From: Phycisphaeraceae bacterium
GTDB lineage: Bacteria; Planctomycetota; Phycisphaerae; Phycisphaerales; UBA1924
Direction: 5' to 3'
DNA: 64,000 bases
Assembly: GCA_020639195.1 (NCBI GenBank)
Contig: JACKHB010000002.1
Coordinates: 124,001-188,000 of the forward strand
Below the pieces are notes generated by a model, which had not been told where the DNA came from, did not search any database, and saw nothing but the letters and a program-made list of their open reading frames with translations. Positions within the stretch are counted from its first letter, which is position 1, and every line of letters starts with the position of its first letter. The position numbers and the translations under genes were made by a program. Positions 24,975 through 31,361 of the stretch are shown piece by piece.

Positions 24975-27035
24975 TCACCCGGTCAGATCGGCGAGCCCGT
25001 ACTCCGACCAGCGGCGATCGACCAGAGCACGGGTGGCGTCGTCGGTCTGGATCATGGGAGGCCAGTCCCGGACGGGTTGTGCGTTGCGCTCATCACCGGG
25101 CAGCTTGGGAGTGGCATCGATGACGATGCCAGCGGGAGTCGTGTGCACGTCGCGAGATGCGTCGGCGTGGGCGCAAACATGGAACATGGCCGCGTCGATG
25201 TCGGAGGGATCGATGTCTGCGCCCAAGAGTGCGATGTAGGAGGGGAGGTCCTGGAGCCTTGACAGCGCATCGACGACGCGGCTCGCCTGCCCACCCTCGA
25301 ACTTGTCGATCGAGAGAAACAGCCACCCACCCGTGGCCGGCGGCCACGCGGCCCGCACGACCGCGGGGATCGAGGCGATTCGCGCCAGCGCACGCTCTCG
25401 AGCTGCGGCGTCCACCGGGAATCGTGGAGCCTGGCGCCAGTCGGACGATCCCCCGTCCTCTCCGGAAATCTTGCGAGTGGCGTCGAATCCGAGCTTTGTT
25501 CCCGCGCCCAGACGCGGCGCAGCGTGATCGAGGATGTCCAGCGGGCCGCGGACGAACTCGAGATCGCGTGCGGGCAGGCAGCGCTGCGACACGGCGCGGA
25601 GCACGTCGAGGTGGTCGTGGGGATCCACATCGCCATCGACCACGATGATGAGCTTCGTCCACGCCATCTGTCCCGCGCCCCAGATCGCGTGCATGACGCG
25701 GCGGGCGTGCAGCGGGTACGCCTTGTTGATCTTGACGATGGCGCAGTTGTGGAACGCGCCGAACATCGGCAGGTCGTAGTCGAGGATGTCGGGAATCAGC
25801 ACGCGCAGCAGCGGGAGGAAGAGCCGCTCGGTGGCCTTGCCGAGGAAGTAGTCTTCCTGCGGCGGCAGGCCCACGATCGTTGTCGGATACACGGCCTGCG
25901 CCCGTTGCGTCACCGCGGTCACCGTGAGGATCGGATAGCGATCCGGCAGTGAGTAGAACCCCGTGTGATCTCCGAATGGGCCCTCGGCTACCGCTCCTGG
26001 CCCGAGAGAACCGCGAGGCTCAAAGCCAATCGGACCGGCTTCGTGGCTGACGTATCCCTCGATGACGATCTCGGCGTTGGCAGGGACGCGCAGCGGCACC
26101 GTCGCGGCGCGCGTCAGTTGCACGCCTCGTCCGGCCAGGAACCCGGCCATGAGCAGCTCGCTCATGCCCGGGGGCAAGGGCGCGGTTGCGGCGTAGGGCA
26201 GCATGCTCTCGCCACCGAGAGCGATCGCGACGGGCATGGGGCGGCCTTTGGAGACCCAGCTCCGCCAGTGGGCGGCGCCATCGTGATGGACGTGCCAGTG
26301 CATCGCCATCGTGCGCCGTCCCAGCAGTTGCACCCGGTACATGCCGATGTTGTGGCTGCGAGGTCTTGGGTCGCCTTCATCGTCGGCGTGGATCGTGTGA
26401 ACGCCGCCGAGGGTGATGTACCGACCTCGGCATTCCGTCTCCCACCGTTGCCCATCCATCGCGGCGTGCCCGAGCCCCGGGATACCCCGATTGATGTCGC
26501 CGGGCCATCCGACCGCGGCGAGATCTCCGTCAAGCGGCCAGCAACGAAGCAGTGGCAGCCTCGTGAGATCGACATCGTTGTCACGGACCACAATGTCCTG
26601 GCACGGGGCGCGGCGGGCTCTGCGTGGTCCGATCCGAAGCAACGGCGCGAGTTCGCGGGCACGGGTGAGCGCTTCTGCCAGGCCTCGGGGCGGCTCCGGC
26701 TTGACCAGCGATTCCAGACGCGCGGCGAGCCCACCCAGGCCGGTGGAGCCGCACCCAAGGGCAAGCTCGATTCTGCGGTAGCTTCCGAACGCGTTGATCA
26801 GAACGGGCAGGTCGCTGCCGACGACGTTCTCAAAGAGCAGAGCGGGGCCACCGAGATGGCAGAATCGGGGATCGCTGGCTCTTGCAGACGGGCCGGGCGG
26901 GTTGGGCGCGGGGAGCTTGCTGACCCGGTCGGCAATCGCGGCGATCTCGAGGACCGGACTGACGCTCGCCCGGATGCGTCTAAGCTCTCCAAGCCGGTCG
27001 AGCGCGCCGATGAGTTCGCGTACGGAGCGGAACAT
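24975..27035 (-). CDS. mqnL: UbiD-family decarboxylase, probable menaquinone (futalosine) pathway enzyme
   Basis: 686 residues from ATG 27035 (an in-frame GTG at 27059 is possible; neither has a clear Shine-Dalgarno). UbiD-like order is clear: FRSVRELIGALDRLGELRRI, FENVVGSDLPVLINAFGS, VDLTRLPLLRCWPLDGDLA, HNIGMYRVQLLGRRTMAMHW, ALGGESMLPYAATAPLP, EIVIEGYVSHE, GPFGDHTGFYSLPDRYPILT, then LFLPLLRVLIPDILDYDLP. Length and C-terminal insert resemble the SCO4490-type MqnL decarboxylase rather than the shorter UbiD. It would use prenylated FMN to decarboxylate the 1,4-dihydroxy-6-naphthoate precursor in menaquinone synthesis. No other mqn gene is in the window, so MqnP or a different aromatic substrate remains possible. 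Confidence 0.8.
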   Translation of the reverse strand: MFRSVRELIGALDRLGELRRIRASVSPVLEIAAIADRVSKLPAPNPPGPSARASDPRFCHLGGPALLFENVVGSDLPVLINAFGSYRRIELALGCGSTGLGGLAARLESLVKPEPPRGLAEALTRARELAPLLRIGPRRARRAPCQDIVVRDNDVDLTRLPLLRCWPLDGDLAAVGWPGDINRGIPGLGHAAMDGQRWETECRGRYITLGGVHTIHADDEGDPRPRSHNIGMYRVQLLGRRTMAMHWHVHHDGAAHWRSWVSKGRPMPVAIALGGESMLPYAATAPLPPGMSELLMAGFLAGRGVQLTRAATVPLRVPANAEIVIEGYVSHEAGPIGFEPRGSLGPGAVAEGPFGDHTGFYSLPDRYPILTVTAVTQRAQAVYPTTIVGLPPQEDYFLGKATERLFLPLLRVLIPDILDYDLPMFGAFHNCAIVKINKAYPLHARRVMHAIWGAGQMAWTKLIIVVDGDVDPHDHLDVLRAVSQRCLPARDLEFVRGPLDILDHAAPRLGAGTKLGFDATRKISGEDGGSSDWRQAPRFPVDAAARERALARIASIPAVVRAAWPPATGGWLFLSIDKFEGGQASRVVDALSRLQDLPSYIALLGADIDPSDIDAAMFHVCAHADASRDVHTTPAGIVIDATPKLPGDERNAQPVRDWPPMIQTDDATRALVDRRWSEYGLADLTG

Positions 27036-27048
27036 CGAGGAGGAGGGT

Positions 27049-27690
27049 ATGGCGTCCACCCCGGATTCCCGGCCGAGCGCCGCCGCGAGCGCACAGACTC
27101 GAGATTGGCCTGCCTACTACGACGCCATGTCGGGCAAGCCGCCGCGAGATACGCTGCTCAAAGCGCTTGACCTGTTCGAGGCTCAGGCGGCAGCGCCTGG
27201 TGAGCGGCTGGCTCTGGATCTCGGGTGCGGGCAGGGTCGGGACACCATTGAGATGCTCGGGCGCGGCTGGAGGGTTGTGGCCCTCGACTCGCACCCGGAG
27301 GGGATTCAGCGGATGCTGGCCGGGGAGGTTCCCAATCGCGAACGGCTCGAAGCACGGGTAGAAGCGCTGGAGCGCGCGGTCCTGCCCGCGGCCACGCTGG
27401 TCAATGCCAGCTTCACGCTTCCCTTCGTGCCGCCTGCGGCGTTTGGCGAAGTCTGGGGCCGAATCGTTGCGAGTCTGCCGCTGGGTGGGCGCTTCAGCGG
27501 GCAGCTCTTTGGAGACCGAGACGACTGGGCGGTGATCGAGGATCGCACGCACCTGACGCGCAACGCGGCCATTGCGTTGTTCGACCGGTTTGTCCTCGAG
27601 TGGTTCGTCGAAGAGGATCGGCCGAGCACGGACCCGGGGCTTCACAAGCACTGGCACCTGTTCCATATCGTGGCGCGCAAGCGCGGGTGA
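27049..27690 (+). CDS. Class I SAM-dependent methyltransferase (TehB-like)
   Basis: 213 residues from ATG 27049, with GAGGAGGAGGG immediately upstream. The SAM-binding motif I is LALDLGCGQGRDTIEML, with motif II acidic residue in RVVALDSHPEGIQ; later ASFTLPFVPPAAFGEVWGRI and GGRFSGQLFGDRDDW complete the Rossmann-like fold, similar to tellurite/thiopurine-type TehB proteins. The methyl acceptor is unknown. It reads divergently from mqnL with only 13 bp between the two start codons, so each promoter must lie within the other gene. The stop abuts that of proC on the opposite strand (TGATCA). Confidence 0.85.
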   Translation: MASTPDSRPSAAASAQTRDWPAYYDAMSGKPPRDTLLKALDLFEAQAAAPGERLALDLGCGQGRDTIEMLGRGWRVVALDSHPEGIQRMLAGEVPNRERLEARVEALERAVLPAATLVNASFTLPFVPPAAFGEVWGRIVASLPLGGRFSGQLFGDRDDWAVIEDRTHLTRNAAIALFDRFVLEWFVEEDRPSTDPGLHKHWHLFHIVARKRG

Positions 27691-28518
27691 TCATCCGCGG
27701 CCGAGTTCTCGGCCCCGGTCGCGAGCCGCGGTGACTGCTTCGATGATGGACTCCATCACACTGGCTCGGTCCAGAACGTCCGTCGCGGCCTGGGTGGTGC
27801 CGCCCTTGCTGGTCACGGCTTCACGAAGGGCGGCCGCATCTCGGGGCTCTTCCGCCAGGAGCAGCCCGGCGCCCGCCATCGTCTCGCTGACGATGAGTCG
27901 GGCCTGATCCTGGGAGAATCCCAGGCTGCGCGCGGCCGCCTCCATCCCCTGGGCGAGGTAGAAGACGTACGCGGGCCCCGAACCGGCGAGGGCTGTGAAG
28001 GCATCCATCAGCGTCTCGTCGATTCGCACGATGCGCCCGAGACTCTGGAACAGCTCGATGGCAAACTCGTCGTCGCCCTGGCGGGTCCCGGCCCCCGGCG
28101 AGATCGCCGTCATGGCTCGCCCGATCCGCGCGGGCGTGTTGGGCATGATGCGGACGACTCGGGCCGAGTCCCCCACTGCCGCTCGGATCCGTTGGGTCGA
28201 AGCGCCCGCGAGGAGTGAGAGCACGATGCGGCCGGGCGCGTGCAACGCGGCGCGGAGTTCGACCCCCGCCTGCGCGAGCGACTGCGGTTTGAAGGCCAGC
28301 AACACCTGACCGGCGCCGGCTTCGGGCTCGTTGGCGATGAGCCAGGACATCGCCTCACCAATTGAACCGGCGGCCCTTGGAAACATGGCTCGGCGGCCTG
28401 AGTCGGGCTCGGCAACGATCAGGGCGTCTGGATCGAGCGCACCGGCGAGAGTCCCGCCCTCGACGATCGCTCGGGCCATCGTGCCGCCGCCCAGGATCGC
28501 CAGGTGGGTGGACGCCAT
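27691..28518 (-). CDS. proC: Pyrroline-5-carboxylate reductase
   Basis: 275 residues from ATG 28518. N-terminal Rossmann fold LAILGGGTMARAIVEGG with the Gly-rich dinucleotide loop, then VRIMPNTPARIGRAMTAISP, the DAFTALAGSGPAYVFYLAQG helix and REAVTSKGGTTQAATDVLD, the P5CR signature near the C-terminus. The enzyme reduces 1-pyrroline-5-carboxylate to L-proline with NAD(P)H, in the cytoplasm. Size is normal (about 270). It abuts the convergent methyltransferase and is divergent to accA over 80 bp. Confidence 0.95.
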   Translation of the reverse strand: MASTHLAILGGGTMARAIVEGGTLAGALDPDALIVAEPDSGRRAMFPRAAGSIGEAMSWLIANEPEAGAGQVLLAFKPQSLAQAGVELRAALHAPGRIVLSLLAGASTQRIRAAVGDSARVVRIMPNTPARIGRAMTAISPGAGTRQGDDEFAIELFQSLGRIVRIDETLMDAFTALAGSGPAYVFYLAQGMEAAARSLGFSQDQARLIVSETMAGAGLLLAEEPRDAAALREAVTSKGGTTQAATDVLDRASVMESIIEAVTAARDRGRELGRG

Positions 28519-28598
28519 GCACGCAGGATAGGGGCGCTTGGTGCGGCCCCAACGCGCTGCGCCGGCGTAGAATCAGGGTCAGGCACCCGGGGACGTTG

Positions 28599-29684
28599 AT
28601 GTTCTACCAGTTGGAGTTTGAGAAGCCGCTCATCGATATCGAGCAGCGGCTCACGCGCGCGTGCGAGCAGCTGCAGCGCGCGCGCGCGCAGGCCCAGGTT
28701 TCACAAGAGCCCGGACCCATGCCCGCTCTGGCGGCCGAGCACGAGCCGAGTGAGTCCCTCTCGGCTCTGCAGGAACAGGTCTCGGCGCTCGAAGCGGAGC
28801 GGGACCGGGCGCTGCGCGACGCGTACGAAGACATCGGTCCGTGGGACATCGTGCGCGTGGCGCGGCATCCCGGACGCCCGCAGACGCGCGACTACGTCGG
28901 GATGATGTGCCGCGACTTCTGCGAGTTGCACGGCGATCGTCGATACGGCGACGACCCGGCGATCGTGTGCGGGCTGGCGAGGATCGGCTCGTTCAAGTGC
29001 CTGGTGGTGGGTCATCAGAAGGGGCGCGAGACCGCCGAGAAGCTGTCGTGCCATTTCGGGTGCGCGCATCCCGAGGGGTATCGCAAGGCCCTCCTCAAGA
29101 TGCAGTTGGCCGAGAAGCTCGGCCTTCCGATCGTGACGCTCGTAGACACGCCTGGCGCCTATCCCGGAATCGGCGCTGAGCAGCGGGGCCAGGCAGAGGC
29201 GATCGCGGTCAACCTGCGGGAAATGAGCCGGCTCAAGACGCCGATCGTGAGTGTGATCATCGGCGAGGGCGGCTCCGGCGGCGCGCTGGGGATCGCCGTC
29301 GCCGACAGAGTGGCCATGCTTCAGTACGCCTGGTACTCGGTGATCAGCCCCGAGGGGTGCGCGGCCATTCTGTGGAAGCAGGCGAGCGAGCAGACCAACC
29401 GGCAGGCGGCCAACGCGTTGAGGCTCTCGGCGTCGGACAACCTGGAACTCGGGATCGTCGATGCGGTTATTGACGAGCCGCTGGGGGGAGCGCATCGCGA
29501 CCCCAAGGGGGCCGCGACGAGACTCGAGCGATGGGTCGTGTCGCAACTCGAGGAGCTGACGTCGATGGACAAGCGCGTGCTCACGGACGCGCGCTACGAA
29601 CGGTATCGGCGGCTTGGACAGTTGCTCGAGGTTCAGGAGGCCCCGCCGGACGCGGACTCGAGCGGATCACCCATGGGCCTTTGA
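28599..29684 (+). CDS. accA: Acetyl-CoA carboxylase carboxyltransferase subunit alpha
   Basis: 361 residues. ATG 28599 opens the conserved start LEFEKPLIDIEQRL. It carries the crotonase-fold core: TRDYVGMMCRDFCELHGDRR, VGHQKGRETAEK, FGCAHPEGYRKALLKMQLAE, LVDTPGAYPGIGAEQRGQAE and VIIGEGGSGGALGIAVADRV. The typical enzyme has about 320 residues; the extra length comes from a 25-residue Ala/Pro/Glu linker near residues 35-60 and a short C-terminal tail. It transfers carboxyl from biotin to acetyl-CoA for fatty acid synthesis together with AccD, which is not in the window. Expressed towards the DksA-like gene, but a promoter-like sequence separates them. Confidence 0.96.
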   Translation: MFYQLEFEKPLIDIEQRLTRACEQLQRARAQAQVSQEPGPMPALAAEHEPSESLSALQEQVSALEAERDRALRDAYEDIGPWDIVRVARHPGRPQTRDYVGMMCRDFCELHGDRRYGDDPAIVCGLARIGSFKCLVVGHQKGRETAEKLSCHFGCAHPEGYRKALLKMQLAEKLGLPIVTLVDTPGAYPGIGAEQRGQAEAIAVNLREMSRLKTPIVSVIIGEGGSGGALGIAVADRVAMLQYAWYSVISPEGCAAILWKQASEQTNRQAANALRLSASDNLELGIVDAVIDEPLGGAHRDPKGAATRLERWVVSQLEELTSMDKRVLTDARYERYRRLGQLLEVQEAPPDADSSGSPMGL

Positions 29685-29710
29685 GCGTCGCAAAGGCGTG
29701 GGCCCCTGCT

Positions 29711-29739
29711 TTGACAAGCAAACCCCATGCGAATACGCT
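29711..29739 (+). promoter_or_regulatory. Candidate promoter for the DksA-like/lspA genes
   Basis: TTGACA (29711-29716) and TACGCT (29734-29739) are 17 bases apart, 27 bp after the accA stop. A start near 29747 would give a leader of about 68 bases to TTG 29815. The -10 is a moderate match. Confidence 0.5.
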
Positions 29740-29814
29740 CTCCGCTGATTCGGCGGGAAGCATGGAAATGTTCGTGCATTGATCGGTGTTTTCCACCCTT
29801 CGATAGGCACGCGA

Positions 29815-30720
29815 TTGGCGACCAAGAAACGAACATCAAAGAAGGCTTCGAAGTCTGTCGCGAAGCCGCGGGCGTTGGCGAAGAAGTCGTCTGGCGCGAA
29901 GGGATCGCCCACGAAGAAGAGCAAGGCCGGCTCCGCGTCGAAGAAGAAGGTTGCGGCCAAGACAACCAAGAAGCCAGCGTCCAAGGCCACCTCGCGCTCG
30001 GCCGCCAAGACGCCGAAAAAGGTTGCGTCCAAGCCAAAGGGCACCCCGAAGGGTTCGAAGGCCGCGACGAAGCCGCGTGCTTCCAAGCCTGCGACGCCAA
30101 AGGCTGCCGACGCAAAGGCGTCGGACTCCCAGAAGAAGCCGGCTCGCAAGGGGATCACGATCGTCTCAAAGAAGGGCGGGGGACGCGGTCGGGCGGCCCA
30201 GGCCCCGACGTTGTTGATGCCCTCGGCGGGCGTGCCGAGCCTGGCGTCGGTGTTCGACAGGCCATTGATCCCTTCCGGACCTTCCGCCGGCGCAGCGGGT
30301 GCGGGGGCCGGGGCCGGGGGTGGCGCGGGCGGGGCGAAGAAGTCGCCGTTTGGAAAGCGCGATCTGGAGAAATTCCGGAAGATCCTGCTCGCCAAGCGCA
30401 AGGAGTTGCTCGGAGAGGTGGCCGACATCGAGACCGACGCCCTCCTCGGATCGGGCGGGACGCCCCAGCCGACCACGGCCAACATGGACGATCAGGGATC
30501 GGAGGACGCCGAGCGGTCCCTCTCGCTGGACCTCGCGGCGCAGGAGCGCCGCATGCTTCGGGAGATCGAGGAGGCCCTGCGTCGTATCGACTCGGGCAAT
30601 TACGGGATCTGCGAGCTGACCGGGCGGGCGATCCGCAAGGAGCGGCTGGAAGCCGTCCCGTGGACCCGGTATTCCATCGATGCGGCGCGTGAGTTGGAAC
30701 GCCGCCCGTTGCGCTCGTGA
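29815..30720 (+). CDS. DksA/TraR-like protein with histone-H1-like Lys/Ala-rich N-terminus and lost zinc ligands
   Basis: 301 residues from TTG 29815; an upstream in-frame TTG at 29779 is less likely because ATKKRTSKKASKS looks like a natural N-terminus. Residues 1-125 are Lys/Ala/Ser/Pro-rich with KKxxxK repeats, like histone H1 or bacterial HC1-type DNA-binding tails. A Gly/Ala-rich linker follows, then from about residue 185 a DksA coiled-coil plus globular end: FGKRDLEKFRKILLAKRKEL, NMDDQGSEDAERSLSLDLAA, ALRRIDSGNYGICELTG. The usual CxxC-CxxC finger keeps only one cysteine (266). It ends overlapping lspA by one base. It may be a nucleoid or RNA polymerase modulator; the disordered tail makes function inference only. 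Confidence 0.75.
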   Translation: MATKKRTSKKASKSVAKPRALAKKSSGAKGSPTKKSKAGSASKKKVAAKTTKKPASKATSRSAAKTPKKVASKPKGTPKGSKAATKPRASKPATPKAADAKASDSQKKPARKGITIVSKKGGGRGRAAQAPTLLMPSAGVPSLASVFDRPLIPSGPSAGAAGAGAGAGGGAGGAKKSPFGKRDLEKFRKILLAKRKELLGEVADIETDALLGSGGTPQPTTANMDDQGSEDAERSLSLDLAAQERRMLREIEEALRRIDSGNYGICELTGRAIRKERLEAVPWTRYSIDAARELERRPLRS

Positions 30721-31361
30721 TGCAAGCATCGGGCACCGAGGCGGCTCGGTCCGCGGGCCGATCGCGCCGGGCTTGGACCGTGTTGCTGGTGGTCTCTGCG
30801 ATCGGGCTCGTGGCCGATCTGGGCACCAAGGCGCTGGCGTTTGGCCGCATCGCCGGGCACGCGGTGTCGGTCGACCGGGCGGAGGTGTTGCGGACCGCGG
30901 ATCTGGGGTCGTTGATCCCCGCGCATCGGCCGGTCGTCGTGATCCCGGGCGTGCTGGAACTGACGCTTGTGCTCAATTCGGGCGCGGTGTTCGGGATCGG
31001 CTCCGGCGCGCGGTGGTTCTTCATCGTGTTCACGATCGCGGCTCTAGCGTTTGTCGTGTGGGCGTTCGCGCTGCACACGCGAGCTCGGGACACGCTGGCG
31101 CACGTCTCGGCGGGGCTGCTCGTCGCCGGCGGATTGGGGAATCTCTACGACCGGTTGCTCTTCGCCTGCGTGCGCGACTTCCTGCACCCGTTCCCGGGCG
31201 TGGGCATGCCGTTCGCGTCGGGCCGGCCGCTGTGGCCGTACGTCTCGAATGTCGCGGACGCGTTCCTGATCGTGGGCATTGCGGGGCTGCTCATCTACGG
31301 ATGGCGGCGCCAGCCGGAATCCGGCTCGACGGAGCCTGCGCCGAGTCCTCCGGCCGCGTGA
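30720..31361 (+). CDS. lspA: Lipoprotein signal peptidase (SPase II)
   Basis: 213 residues; ATG 30720 overlaps the upstream stop in TGATG, implying coupled translation. Four membrane segments are evident (TVLLVVSAIGLVADLGTKAL, WFFIVFTIAALAFVVWAFAL, VSAGLLVAGGLGNLYDR, VADAFLIVGIAGLLIYGW). Catalytic aspartate motifs are present: ELTLVLNSGAVFGIGSG, GNLYDR (first Asp) and VSNVADAFL (second Asp). It cuts the signal peptide of diacylglyceryl-modified prolipoproteins in the inner membrane. A longer than usual loop after the first helix (VSVDRAEVLRTADLGSL) sits in the periplasm. Its stop abuts that of lptD (TGATCA). Confidence 0.93.
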   Translation: MQASGTEAARSAGRSRRAWTVLLVVSAIGLVADLGTKALAFGRIAGHAVSVDRAEVLRTADLGSLIPAHRPVVVIPGVLELTLVLNSGAVFGIGSGARWFFIVFTIAALAFVVWAFALHTRARDTLAHVSAGLLVAGGLGNLYDRLLFACVRDFLHPFPGVGMPFASGRPLWPYVSNVADAFLIVGIAGLLIYGWRRQPESGSTEPAPSPPAA

